Shown: piece by piece, positions 17,053-25,892 of the stretch
How positions within the stretch are numbered: the stretch's first letter is position 1
Layout of the letters: each line of letters begins with the position of its first letter
Source of the DNA: SCUD01 sp036824505
GTDB lineage: Bacteria > Pseudomonadota > Gammaproteobacteria > Steroidobacterales > Steroidobacteraceae
Length of the DNA: 64,000 nt
Direction: 5' to 3'
NCBI GenBank assembly: GCA_036824505.1
Contig: DAITAA010000014.1
Span: 1 to 64,000 of the forward strand
Made by a program: the position numbers and the translations under genes
The notes under the pieces: generated by a model
Database searches by the model: none
The model's input: only the letters and a program-made list of their open reading frames with translations
What the model was told of the DNA's origin: nothing

Positions 17053-18003
17053 TCAGGCTCCCAGCAACAGATGGACCAGCAGGCCCAGCACCGCGAGCAG
17101 GAATGCGGTCGCCAGGAACTCCGAGGCGCGGAATACGCGAAGCTTCGCGGACACCGCCTCGATGAGCGCAAGACCCGCACCCGCCAGCAGCAGCTTCAGG
17201 GCGAGAGCGGGAATCGCGACCAGCAACCCCGCGGGCCCCGCGCCCTCCGCGGCGACGCCCCAGGGAATGAACAGCGCGAACCCGATGCAGGCGTAGTTGA
17301 ACAGCTTCAGTGCCGCGGCCCATTCCATCAGGGCCAGATGCCGCGCCGAGTACTCGAGCAGCATGGCCTCGTGGATCATCGTCAGCTCGAGATGCGTCGC
17401 GGGATTGTCCACCGGGATGCGCGCATTCTCGGCCAGCAATACCAGCAGGAATGCGACGCCGGTAAAGGCAGCGCTGGGGTAGATTGCGAGCTGCTGGCCG
17501 GTCAGACTTTCAGCGATCCCCGTCAGCGATGTCGTCTGCGTGATCATCGCCGCAAGGAAGATCACCATCAGCAGGGCCGGTTCGGCCAGGAAGCCGATCA
17601 TCATCTCGCGGCGCGCGCCCATCGTGCCGAATGCGGTACCAACGTCCATGGCCGCAAGTGCCATGAACATGCGCGCCGTTGCGAGCAGCCCGACAAGCGC
17701 GATGCTATCCGCCGCAATCGAAAGCGGCAGGCGCGTGGCCATCGAAGGAATGATCGCGGCCGCCAGCACCATCGTGCCGAACACGACATAGGGTGCGGCG
17801 CGGAACAGTGTCGAAGCATTTTCGGCAAGCACCGCGTCCTTGTGAAACAGCTTGCGGATCGCGCGCCAGGGCTGCAGCAGGCTTGGCGCGCTGCGATTCT
17901 GCAGCCACGCCCGGCATTGGTTGACCCAGCCGAGCAAGAGCGGTGCCGCCAGCACCGCAGCAATGATCTCCAGCGCCTGGGCGAGGATGCCGAGCGTGCT
18001 CAC
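17053..18003 (-). CDS. hyfC: Hydrogenase-4 subunit C-like protein (NuoH homologue)
   Basis: A 316-residue membrane anchor of the NuoH/HycD family, with about eight helices, which links the soluble arm to the ion-pumping arm. The segment ENARIPVDNPATHLELTMIHE is the conserved acidic loop that faces the quinone or proton path in complex I; its acidic residues are intact. GTG start overlapping the hyfB stop (GTGA). The length is standard for HyfC. Confidence 0.92.
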   Translation of the reverse strand: MSTLGILAQALEIIAAVLAAPLLLGWVNQCRAWLQNRSAPSLLQPWRAIRKLFHKDAVLAENASTLFRAAPYVVFGTMVLAAAIIPSMATRLPLSIAADSIALVGLLATARMFMALAAMDVGTAFGTMGARREMMIGFLAEPALLMVIFLAAMITQTTSLTGIAESLTGQQLAIYPSAAFTGVAFLLVLLAENARIPVDNPATHLELTMIHEAMLLEYSARHLALMEWAAALKLFNYACIGFALFIPWGVAAEGAGPAGLLVAIPALALKLLLAGAGLALIEAVSAKLRVFRASEFLATAFLLAVLGLLVHLLLGA

Positions 18004-19988
18004 AGGACGAGCGCCAGCAGCACGAGCAGAGTGATGAAGCTGAACATCAGGTAGGTCGCGATCCGCCCGCGCTGCAGGACCGCGACCCGCTCCGCGACGC
18101 GGCCGACCAGCGCGGCGAGCGGCTCGTAGGCGCCACGCCAGATGCGATCGCTGACGGTGACGCGGTAGAGCGGCGCCGCATCATCCGGCGCCGGCAGATC
18201 CCGCTCCATCAGGAAGAAACCCTCGAAAATGTGGCGGATCGGCTGACCAAAGCCCTCGGCCGTGTCCTGCATGCGCGAATCGAGCCGCGCAAAGCCGCAG
18301 CCCCAGGCTGCTGCGCGCCGCACACGCCGGTGGTAAAGGCGGCTCACTGCGTACAGTGTCGCGACGATGATCAGCGCGGCGACCAGCAGGAAGGCGAATG
18401 GGCCATAGGACGCAGCACCGGCAGGCGTCGGCGCCAGCAGCCACCACTCGCTTGTGCGCTGGCCCAGCGTGACACCCAGGAGTTCCGAGCTCGCGGCGTC
18501 GAGCAGCCCAATGACCTGCACCGGCAGCAGGCCGAGCACGATACAGGCCAGCGCCAGCCAGCCAAGACCAATGCGTTGCAAAAGATTCGCGTCGTGGGCA
18601 TCCGCGAGCGCCGCTTCACGCGGTTGGCCGAGAAAAATCACGCCGAAGAACTTGACCATCACATAGCCGGCGAGCGCCGCGCATAGCGCGACGACCGCCG
18701 CGCCGACCGGCAGCAGCATATTGACGAACGGCCGCGGCACGTCGTCGGTGAAAAGGAACGACTGCAACAGCAGCCATTCGGATACGAATCCGTTCAACGG
18801 CGGCAGTCCCGCGATCGCGAGCACGCCCACGAGCGTCAGCCAGGCGACCCAGGGCATGCGATGGATCAGGCCGCCGAGCCTGCCGAGATTCCTGTGCCCG
18901 GTCGCATGCAGCACGGCCCCGGTGCCCAGGAACAGCAGGCTCTTCATGACCGCGTGGTTCACGCAGTGATAGAGCGTCGCGATCAGCGCCAGCGCCGCGA
19001 TCGCGCCCATGCCGAGGCCCTGGAAGATGAGCGTGAGGCCGAAGCCGGTGAAGATGACGCCGGTATTCTCGATCGACGACCAGGCCAGCAGGCGCTTCAT
19101 GTCGGTCTGTACGGCCGCGAATATCACGCCGTAGAAGGCCGAGATCAAACCGAGTGCGAGCGCGATGAGGCCCCACCACCATTGCGGGTCGCCGATCAGG
19201 TCGAGCGTCAGGCGTAACATGCCGTAGACAGCCGTCTTCAGCATGACACCACTCATCAGCGCGGAGACCGGGGAGGGTGCGGCCGGATGCGCCTCGGGCA
19301 GCCACACGTGCAACGGGACTAGCCCCGCCTTCGCGCCGAATCCGGTCAGTGCGAGCAGGAACGCGAGCGATGCCATGGATGGCGTCAGTGGTGTCGCACG
19401 CATCGCGTCGAATGTCAGTTGCCAGCCGCCGCCCTGCAGCATGCCGAAGCAGAACAGGATGCAGATCGCGCCCACGTGCGCCATCACGAAGTAGAGAAAA
19501 CCGGCGCGCCGGATCTCCGGAAGCCGGTGCTGGGAGATCACCAGGAAATACGAAGCGATCGCCGTCGTTTCCCAGCCGACCATGAACGAATAAGCATCAT
19601 CAGCGATCAGCACCAGGCCCATGCCGGCCAGGAACCAGTGGTACTGCAGGCACAGCAGACCCGGCGGCGTGCCCTCGCCCTTGCGGAAGTAGCCCGCGGC
19701 AAACAGTGAAACACCGGTTGCGGCGACGCCGAGCAGCAGCAAGAAAACGCAGGACAGCGCGTCGCGGCGCAGGTGAATCGGCAGGTCGGGGAGGCCGATC
19801 GGCAGCACGAGCTGCTCCGGCGGAAGCGCAATGCTGGTCGCCGCGGTCACCGCGAGCGCGAGCCCGACGAGCGCGCCCAGCGGAAACAGCAAGCGAGCGA
19901 CGAGCTCCATGCTGCGCACGGCAGCAAGCCCCGCAATGCCGATCGCGCCCCAGGCCACGAGCAGCGCGAGACAGAAGCTCAAGTTCAT
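18000..19988 (-). CDS. hyfB: Hydrogenase-4 subunit B-like antiporter-type protein (NuoL homologue)
   Basis: First gene of the hyf-like operon. A 662-residue membrane protein of the NuoL/MrpA type: the WETTAIASYFLVI helix holds the key glutamate, GFGAKAGLVPLHVWLPEAHPA the channel lysine, and LAWSSIENTG follows. The C-terminus has an extra cytoplasmic stretch (about 560-640) before a last helix, as in HyfB. A TAGAAT box nine bases before the ATG suggests its own promoter with almost no leader. Only 12 bases separate it from the DUF255 gene upstream on the same strand, so read-through is also possible. Confidence 0.92.
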   Translation of the reverse strand: MNLSFCLALLVAWGAIGIAGLAAVRSMELVARLLFPLGALVGLALAVTAATSIALPPEQLVLPIGLPDLPIHLRRDALSCVFLLLLGVAATGVSLFAAGYFRKGEGTPPGLLCLQYHWFLAGMGLVLIADDAYSFMVGWETTAIASYFLVISQHRLPEIRRAGFLYFVMAHVGAICILFCFGMLQGGGWQLTFDAMRATPLTPSMASLAFLLALTGFGAKAGLVPLHVWLPEAHPAAPSPVSALMSGVMLKTAVYGMLRLTLDLIGDPQWWWGLIALALGLISAFYGVIFAAVQTDMKRLLAWSSIENTGVIFTGFGLTLIFQGLGMGAIAALALIATLYHCVNHAVMKSLLFLGTGAVLHATGHRNLGRLGGLIHRMPWVAWLTLVGVLAIAGLPPLNGFVSEWLLLQSFLFTDDVPRPFVNMLLPVGAAVVALCAALAGYVMVKFFGVIFLGQPREAALADAHDANLLQRIGLGWLALACIVLGLLPVQVIGLLDAASSELLGVTLGQRTSEWWLLAPTPAGAASYGPFAFLLVAALIIVATLYAVSRLYHRRVRRAAAWGCGFARLDSRMQDTAEGFGQPIRHIFEGFFLMERDLPAPDDAAPLYRVTVSDRIWRGAYEPLAALVGRVAERVAVLQRGRIATYLMFSFITLLVLLALVL

Positions 19989-19997
19989 TGGCCGATC

Positions 19998-20003
19998 ATT
20001 CTA
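19998..20003 (-). promoter_or_regulatory. Possible -10 box of the hyf-like operon
   Basis: On the minus strand TAGAAT lies nine bases before the hyfB ATG and overlaps the end of the upstream DUF255 gene. It would give a leader of two or three bases. No -35 box is recognisable. Confidence 0.35.
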
Positions 20004-22094
20004 TGCGGCCTGCAGCTTGTCGCGCAGCGCCCGGATCAGCAGCGGCAGTTCGGTAATCGGCTCCGAACATTGCGGACCGCGGCAGACATACGCGACGGTT
20101 CCGGCGCGAGCCTGCTTCGACGCAATTGAATCGGGCAGGCCCGTGGCATCCGCCGGCACGGCGAAGACCATGCGGCGCGGCGCATATTGCGTCGCAAGCG
20201 CAATCGACCATGCGATGGCAGCATCGGCATGCCCGCGTATCACGACGACTTCGCCGGGATCCAGATGCTCATCCAGCGCGTTGACGAGCGACGTATGCGC
20301 CTGTGGCGCGCGCTGCATCGAAGGAAGACCACCGCGCAGGCAGGCCTCCGCAGCGTCGAGATAGCGGGTATCGGCCAGCAGCCAGCCGAGTCTCGCGAGC
20401 GCCAGTGCCGCAATGCCATTGCCCGACGGCGTCGCCTCGTCGGCAAATCCCTTCGGCCGGTGCAATGGCGGATCGAGGCCCTCCGCCGTGAACCAGAATC
20501 CGCCGCGCTCACGGTCCATGAACCTGGCAAGCAAGGCCTCGGCCAGGTCCCGGGCGAAGTCAAGATCCTCGCTGCGCCAGCGGGCCTGCAGCAGTTCGAG
20601 CAGGCCGTCGAGCAGGAATGCGTAATCGTCGAGATACGCGGGAAAGCGCGCGGCGCCATCCTTCCACACCGCCAGCAACTGGCCATCCCTCCAGCAGTTC
20701 AAGCGCATGAAATCGACTGCGCGCGCGGCCGCCTCGACGTGGCCCGGCTCGCCGAGCAGGCGACCGCTGATTGCAAGGCCCCGGATCATCAGCCCGTTCC
20801 ACGCGGCCAGTACCTTGTCATCGCGACCGGGCCGCACGCGCCGCTCACGAACTGCGAGGAGCCGGGCGCGGCCGGAGCCGAGCAGGGCCGTGACGGCCCC
20901 CGGCTGCAGGCCGAGTTCTTCGGCAATCTGCTCGATGGCGACGTAGCAGTGCAGATGCCACGCGCCCTCGAAGTTGGGCTCACGATCGAGGCCGAAGCGG
21001 CGCGCGAGCACGCGGTACTCGTCCGCTGGCAGGATCGACTCGACTTCGGCGCGATCCCACACATAGAACCGGCCCTCGTGGCCCTCGGAATCGGCATCCA
21101 GCGTCGAGTAGAACCCGCCTTCCGGCGCCCGCATCTCGCGCATGACCCAAGCGGCTGTTTCAACGGCGATCCGGCGGAAGAATTCGTCGCCCGTTGCGAC
21201 GGCTGCCTGCGCGCAGAGCGCGAGCAGCGGGCCGTTGTCGTAGAGCATCTTCTCGAAGTGCGGAATCATCCAGTACGGATCCACGGAATAGCGGCAGAAA
21301 CCGCCGCCGAGCTGGTCGTAGAGCCCGCCCTCGGCCATTCGCTTCAGCGTCAGCGTCGCCATGTACAGCGCCTTGAGATCAGGCGTAAGACTCGATGACG
21401 ATGCCTGCCAGTCCCGCAGCAGGCGTTCGATGCTGGCCGGGTGTGGAAATTTTGGCGCGCCGCCGAAGCCGCCATGCTCTTCGTCGAAGCTCGCCTCCAG
21501 CTCCCGGCGGCAGGCCAGCAGCGGCGCACTGCCGAGGGGCACACCCGCATCGCCGGGGGGCGGCACCAGCTCGGTGAAGACGCTCTGTAGCGCCGCATTC
21601 TGGGAACGCACCTGGTCGCGATTGTCGCGGTAGAAGGCAGCCACCCGCTCGAGCAGCTCGGTGAAGGCCGGCATCCCGTAGCGCGCCTGTTTCGGGAAGT
21701 ACGTGCCACCGAAGTACGGGGTCAAGTCGTCCGGCGCGAGGAACATCGTCAACGGCCAGCCGCCGCCGCGTTGCGCGAGCACCTGGTGTGCGATCTGGTA
21801 GACCTTGTCGAGATCGGGCCTTTCCTCGCGATCGACCTTGACGTTCACGAACAGCCGGTTCATCACCTCGGCAGTCGCCGGGTCCTCGAAGGACTCGTGG
21901 GCCATCACATGGCACCAGTGACAGGCGGAATAGCCGATCGAGAGAAGGATCGGACGATCCAGCTCCCTGGCCTTCGCAAGCGCAGCCTCGCCCCAGGGAT
22001 ACCAGTCCACCGGATTGGCCGCGTGCTGCAGCAGGTATGGGCTGGTTTCGCCTGCGAGCCGGTTTTTCAGCAGTGCGCGGGGCTCGGCATGCAT
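20001..22094 (-). CDS. DUF255 thioredoxin-domain / six-hairpin glycosidase-like protein
   Basis: A 697-residue protein of the YyaL/SPATA20 family. The N-terminal thioredoxin-like domain has GYSACHWCHVM with CxxC at C58 and C61, preceded by LLQHAANPVDWYPWG. The remainder (about 200-690) is an alpha/alpha barrel resembling glycan-processing enzymes, with KFPHP and DYA[FY] marks. Biochemical function is unknown. The start at 22094 fits family N-termini (NRLAGETSPYLLQH); upstream sequence is antisense to rlmI. It sits directly upstream of the hyf-like operon on the same strand. Confidence 0.85.
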   Translation of the reverse strand: MHAEPRALLKNRLAGETSPYLLQHAANPVDWYPWGEAALAKARELDRPILLSIGYSACHWCHVMAHESFEDPATAEVMNRLFVNVKVDREERPDLDKVYQIAHQVLAQRGGGWPLTMFLAPDDLTPYFGGTYFPKQARYGMPAFTELLERVAAFYRDNRDQVRSQNAALQSVFTELVPPPGDAGVPLGSAPLLACRRELEASFDEEHGGFGGAPKFPHPASIERLLRDWQASSSSLTPDLKALYMATLTLKRMAEGGLYDQLGGGFCRYSVDPYWMIPHFEKMLYDNGPLLALCAQAAVATGDEFFRRIAVETAAWVMREMRAPEGGFYSTLDADSEGHEGRFYVWDRAEVESILPADEYRVLARRFGLDREPNFEGAWHLHCYVAIEQIAEELGLQPGAVTALLGSGRARLLAVRERRVRPGRDDKVLAAWNGLMIRGLAISGRLLGEPGHVEAAARAVDFMRLNCWRDGQLLAVWKDGAARFPAYLDDYAFLLDGLLELLQARWRSEDLDFARDLAEALLARFMDRERGGFWFTAEGLDPPLHRPKGFADEATPSGNGIAALALARLGWLLADTRYLDAAEACLRGGLPSMQRAPQAHTSLVNALDEHLDPGEVVVIRGHADAAIAWSIALATQYAPRRMVFAVPADATGLPDSIASKQARAGTVAYVCRGPQCSEPITELPLLIRALRDKLQAA

Positions 22095-22115
22095 GTCGAT
22101 GGGGCCGTGGTCGGG

Positions 22116-22121
22116 TAGAAT
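22116..22121 (+). promoter_or_regulatory. Possible -10 box of rlmI
   Basis: TAGAAT in the 63-base divergent gap between the DUF255 gene and rlmI, 36 bases before the rlmI ATG. A TATAGT on the minus strand (22129-22134) could serve the DUF255 gene. Neither has a clear -35 box. Confidence 0.3.
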
Positions 22122-22157
22122 TCCAGCCACTATAGCCACGGCGCCGCGTTCCCGCGA

Positions 22158-23384
22158 ATGTCGAGCATCCCTGAAACCAGTGCAGTCGCAAGCGACGGCC
22201 TGCGACCAATCGTGCTGAAGCCGCAGGAAGAGCGCCGCCTTCAGGCCGGGCACCTGTGGATCTTCTCCAATGAAGTGAACGTGGCCGCCACGCCGCTCAC
22301 GGACTTCACTCCGGGCGAGCATGTGCAGGTGCGCTCGAGCCACGACCGCTTTCTCGGTTATGCCTATGTCAACCCGCGCACCCTGATCAGCGCGCGCCTG
22401 CTGGGCCGTGATCCCGACTATCCGCCGGGAAAGTCGCTGCTGGTGCACCGCTTCAAGGTCGCACTCGCCATGCGTCAAAGACTCTATTCGGCGCCTTTCT
22501 ACCGGCTCGCCTTTGGCGAAGCCGACCTGCTGCCCGGACTCGTCGTGGATCGCTATGGCAGCGTGCTGGTGGCGCAGATCGGCACGGCCGGCATGGAGGC
22601 GATGAAGGGCGAGATCCTGGACGCCCTGGTCAAGGTGCTCGATCCCGATGCCGTGCTGTGGAAGAACGATTCGTCGATCCGCGAACTGGAAGGGCTCGAG
22701 CGCTACACAGAGACCGCGTTCGGAACCGTGCCTGACATGGTCGAAGTGCCGGAGGGCGGCGTACTGTTCCGCGTGCCGCTCGCCGCCGGCCAGAAGACCG
22801 GCTGGTACTTTGACCAGGCCGGCAATCGCGCCCTTTTTGCACGCCATGCAAAGGACCAGCGCGTGCTGGATGTCTTCAGCTATGCGGGCAGTTTCGGCCT
22901 GCAGGCGGCGCGGGCGGGCGCGGCCGAAGTGACCTGCATCGATTCGTCTGCTTCGGCGCTCGAGGCTGCGGCTGCGACCGCAGAAGCCAATGGCCTCGAG
23001 GTCGAACTGCTGAAAGGCGATGCCTTCGACATGCTGGAAGCCCTGCACACGGATCACCGCCGCTTCGACCTGGTGGTCATCGATCCACCTGCGTTCATCA
23101 AGCGCAAGAAAGATCATCCGAAGGGCCTCGCCGCCTATCGGCGCCTGAACCAGCTCGCGATGCAGATGCTCGATCGCGACGGACTGCTGCTGTCCTGTTC
23201 CTGCTCCTACCACCTGGCACCCGGCGAACTGACCGACTCGGTGCAGCGGGCTGCACGTCACCTGGGGCGATTTGCCCAGCTCATCGGGGTGGGTGCGCAG
23301 GCACCGGACCATCCCGTGCATCCGGCCATCGATGAAACCCGCTATCTGCGGGCATTCCTGTTCCGGGTCGTCGATTCATGCTGA
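22158..23384 (+). CDS. rlmI: 23S rRNA (cytosine-5) methyltransferase, RlmI family
   Basis: SAM-dependent methyltransferase expected to modify C1962 of 23S rRNA. The 408-residue protein has an N-terminal PUA domain (KPQEERRLQAGHLWIFSNEV, residues 21-40), an EEHD-like middle domain (LPGLVVDRYG), and a C-terminal Rossmann domain. The latter has VLDVFSYAGSFGLQAARAGA for SAM (about 236), VIDPPAF (about 307) and the catalytic-type cysteines in SCSCSY (about 346). Full length. It overlaps lgt by seven bases and probably leads the rlmI-lgt-thyA-folA operon. Confidence 0.92.
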   Translation: MSSIPETSAVASDGLRPIVLKPQEERRLQAGHLWIFSNEVNVAATPLTDFTPGEHVQVRSSHDRFLGYAYVNPRTLISARLLGRDPDYPPGKSLLVHRFKVALAMRQRLYSAPFYRLAFGEADLLPGLVVDRYGSVLVAQIGTAGMEAMKGEILDALVKVLDPDAVLWKNDSSIRELEGLERYTETAFGTVPDMVEVPEGGVLFRVPLAAGQKTGWYFDQAGNRALFARHAKDQRVLDVFSYAGSFGLQAARAGAAEVTCIDSSASALEAAAATAEANGLEVELLKGDAFDMLEALHTDHRRFDLVVIDPPAFIKRKKDHPKGLAAYRRLNQLAMQMLDRDGLLLSCSCSYHLAPGELTDSVQRAARHLGRFAQLIGVGAQAPDHPVHPAIDETRYLRAFLFRVVDSC

Positions 23385-24169
23385 TCTATCCGGAGATCGA
23401 TTCCGTCGCGCTCGAGCTCGGGCCCGTGAAAATCCACTGGTACGGGCTCATGTACGTGATCGGCTTCATCGCGGGCTGGTGGCTGGCGCGCCGGCGGGCG
23501 GCTATGCCGGGCTCGACCTGGAAGCCGGTGGACGTGGACGACCTGATCTTCTTCGCCGCGATCGGCGTCATCGCCGGGGGGCGCCTCGGCTGGATACTCG
23601 TCTACGGTTTTGATCGGTTGCTGGCCGATCCGCTTTCGATCATCCGCGTCTGGGAAGGCGGCATGTCTTTCCACGGCGGGCTCGCGGGCGTCATGATCGC
23701 GGTCGCCTGGTTCGCGCGCCGGCGCGGGCGGAGAATTGCGGACGTGTTCGATTTCACGGCACCGCTGCCCGCGATCGGCCTGTTTGCGGGCCGCATCGGC
23801 AATTTCATCAATGGCGAACTGTGGGGCAAGCCGACAGACGTACCCTGGGGCTTTCTGGTCGGTGCCGATGTCCGGCATGCAACTCAGCTCTACGAGGCGG
23901 CGCTGGAAGGGATCGTGCTGTTCATCGTGATCTGGTGGTTCACGTCGAAGCCGCGCCCGCGGCTCGCGCCTGCCGGACTGTTCCTGACCCTTTATGCGGC
24001 ATTCCGGATCCTGGTCGAGTTCCTGCGGCTGCCGGACGCCAATATCGGCTACCTCGCGTTCGGCTGGGTGACGATGGGCCAGCTCCTGTCGCTGCCGGTG
24101 CTGGCTGCCGGGCTTGCGATGCTCACCTGGGCCTTGCGTCGGCGCGAGCATTCCGGAAACTACGCCTGA
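23378..24169 (+). CDS. lgt: Prolipoprotein diacylglyceryl transferase
   Basis: Inner-membrane enzyme that attaches diacylglycerol from phosphatidylglycerol to the lipobox cysteine of lipoproteins. The 263-residue protein has seven predicted helices, the essential HWYGLMY segment near residue 20, and the Lgt signature GRIGNFINGELWG with its essential arginine and asparagines. Complete. It overlaps rlmI upstream and ends one base before thyA, an order (lgt-thyA-folA) common in gammaproteobacteria. Confidence 0.97.
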   Translation: MLIYPEIDSVALELGPVKIHWYGLMYVIGFIAGWWLARRRAAMPGSTWKPVDVDDLIFFAAIGVIAGGRLGWILVYGFDRLLADPLSIIRVWEGGMSFHGGLAGVMIAVAWFARRRGRRIADVFDFTAPLPAIGLFAGRIGNFINGELWGKPTDVPWGFLVGADVRHATQLYEAALEGIVLFIVIWWFTSKPRPRLAPAGLFLTLYAAFRILVEFLRLPDANIGYLAFGWVTMGQLLSLPVLAAGLAMLTWALRRREHSGNYA

Positions 24170-24170
24170 T

Positions 24171-24965
24171 ATGCATCCCTATCTCGACCTGATGCGTCAC
24201 GTCCGCGAACGCGGCATCCGCAAGGCGGACCGCACGGGCACAGGCGTGCTTGCGGTATTCGGCCATCAGCTGCGCTTCGACCTGGGCGCCGGATTTCCGC
24301 TGGTTACGACCAAGCGCATGCACCTGAAATCCGTGATCGTTGAACTCCTGTGGTTCCTGCGCGGCGAGACCAACGTGAAGTGGCTCCGCGAGCGCGGGGT
24401 CACGATCTGGGACGAGTGGGCCGACGAGCACGGCGAGCTGGGGCCGGTCTATGGAAAACAGTGGCGCGCCTGGCCGACGGCGGACGGGCGCACGATCGAC
24501 CAGATCGCGCGGGTCCTCCATCAGTTGCGCAACGACCCGGACTCGCGGCGGATCATGGTCAGCGCCTGGAATGTCGGCGAGCTGCACAAGATGGCGCTCG
24601 CGCCCTGTCACGCGATGTTCCAGTTTTTCGTTGCAGAGAGGAAACTGTCCTGCCAGGTCTACCAGCGCAGCGTCGATATCTTTCTCGGCCTGCCATTCAA
24701 TATCGCGTCCTATGCGGCCCTGACCCACATCCTCGCGCAGCAGGCCGATCTCGGCGTCGGCGAACTGATCTGGACCGGCGGCGACTGCCACCTGTACCTG
24801 AATCACCTCGAACAGGCCGACGAGCAACTGAAGCGCGAGCCGCATCCCTTACCGACGCTCGCGCTGAAACGCCGGCCGGCGGATGTCGCGGCCTATGAGT
24901 TTGAAGACTTCCAGCTCATCGGCTACGAGTACGACCCCGCCATCCGCGCGCCCATCGCCGTCTGA
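24171..24965 (+). CDS. thyA: Thymidylate synthase
   Basis: Methylates dUMP to dTMP using methylene-tetrahydrofolate, producing dihydrofolate. The 264-residue protein matches the E. coli enzyme in length. It shows the folate/dUMP arginine loop near the start (RKADRTGTG), the nucleophilic cysteine in ALAPCHAMFQF (about 146), and the dUMP-binding RSVDIFLGLPFNIASY. The ATG at 24171 gives the standard N-terminus. The dihydrofolate it makes is recycled by folA, six bases downstream. Confidence 0.98.
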   Translation: MHPYLDLMRHVRERGIRKADRTGTGVLAVFGHQLRFDLGAGFPLVTTKRMHLKSVIVELLWFLRGETNVKWLRERGVTIWDEWADEHGELGPVYGKQWRAWPTADGRTIDQIARVLHQLRNDPDSRRIMVSAWNVGELHKMALAPCHAMFQFFVAERKLSCQVYQRSVDIFLGLPFNIASYAALTHILAQQADLGVGELIWTGGDCHLYLNHLEQADEQLKREPHPLPTLALKRRPADVAAYEFEDFQLIGYEYDPAIRAPIAV

Positions 24966-24971
24966 GGCCTC

Positions 24972-25463
24972 GTGAAGTTCCCGCCGACTGCAGTCGTCGC
25001 GATGGCCGACAACGGCGTGATCGGCCGCGACAATGGCCTGCCCTGGCGGCTGCCGGACGACCTCAAGCGCTTCAAGTCCATCACCATCGGGCACACCGTA
25101 CTGATGGGCCGGCGCACCTATGAAACGATCGAGCGTCCCTTGCCCGAGCGTCGCAATCTCGTGCTGACGCGCGATCGGAACTGGAGCGCGCCCGGCTGCG
25201 TGACTGTCCACACGCCGGAGGAAGCTTTGAATGCCGTCGGGGAATCCGGGCGACTGTTCGTGATCGGCGGTGCAGAGGTCTATCTCGCCTGCTGGCCGTT
25301 CGTGAATCGCATCGAGCTCACCGAAGTGCACGCCGAGCCGGAGGGCAACACGCGCCTGAGGGGTTTTCGCCGCGACAAATGGATCGAGACATTTCGTGAG
25401 GAACATGCCGCGGATGCGCGGCATGCGCTGGCATTCAGCTTCGTGACGCTCGAGCGGCGCTGA
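24972..25463 (+). CDS. folA: Dihydrofolate reductase
   Basis: Reduces dihydrofolate to tetrahydrofolate with NADPH. The 163-residue protein has the Met20-loop region MADNGVIGRDNGLPWRLPDD with the catalytic aspartate, the RRTYETI NADPH segment and the VIGGAEVY phosphate loop. GTG start. Last gene of the rlmI-lgt-thyA-folA run; beyond it the base composition falls sharply. Confidence 0.97.
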   Translation: MKFPPTAVVAMADNGVIGRDNGLPWRLPDDLKRFKSITIGHTVLMGRRTYETIERPLPERRNLVLTRDRNWSAPGCVTVHTPEEALNAVGESGRLFVIGGAEVYLACWPFVNRIELTEVHAEPEGNTRLRGFRRDKWIETFREEHAADARHALAFSFVTLERR

Positions 25464-25892
25464 GCGGATCGCTGTTGGTTCTTTCTAGGCCGGTCATTCG
25501 TCCCACTCTTCACGCTCGTTCCAGGTCCCTCCGCACAAAATAACTACGCGTGTCCTGACCTTTGGTTCCATAAATGGGCTTGGATCCTTCGGCCTTCGGC
25601 GACAAGAGGTCATTATCCATCCGAATCCATTGCCACGAGTCGGTCAATAGCCCCACCCTTGGAGGACGAAAATATCTGTCTTGAAGCGAAACCCCTTCAG
25701 GGCCAGTCTTTTCTTGGCAATTCCCAGTGTTGACAAGATCGCGCAGACTCTGGGAACCAGGAAGGCCAGCATAGATCAGGGGCAGATGCTTACTGCGCGC
25801 CATGTGCGGCAAACCAATTTGGCTTGTACTTGCCTTCACCTTTGGGCGCAACATGTTTCGGGGCGCAACCGAATAGAAGGGCTAAGTCAACC
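25464..25892. other. Lower-GC non-coding or decayed stretch
   Basis: About 430 bases between folA and the orphan gene. GC is visibly lower (near 55%) than the surroundings. I see no tRNA, terminator, IS ends or repeats. On the minus strand an open frame (25510-25854) reads like a protein fragment and is listed separately. Confidence 0.5.
25510..25854 (-). pseudogene. Possible gene fragment, unknown
   Basis: A 114-codon minus-strand frame. Its C-terminal half (YFRPPRVGLLTDSWQWIRMD and SYFVRRDLERA) has ordinary protein composition rather than the Arg/Ala/Pro-rich look of antisense frames, but I recognise no family. It may be the remnant of a gene in the acquired patch. It diverges from the exported orphan protein gene at 25893. 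Confidence 0.25.

Noticed and set aside
12932..19988. Calling the operon a functional [NiFe] hydrogenase or formate hydrogenlyase
   Set aside because: The large subunit lacks all four Ni-binding cysteines, and no formate dehydrogenase, FeS electron-transfer subunit or maturation gene is present in the window.
10344..19988. A DAB-type inorganic carbon pump formed by carbonic anhydrase and the NuoL-like proteins
   Set aside because: The carbonic anhydrase is a normal beta enzyme, separated by three unrelated genes and on the other strand; no DabA-like protein is present.
22095..23321. Long open upstream extension of the DUF255 gene on the minus strand
   Set aside because: It is antisense to rlmI, which has complete family motifs; the DUF255 family begins at the ATG ending at 22094.
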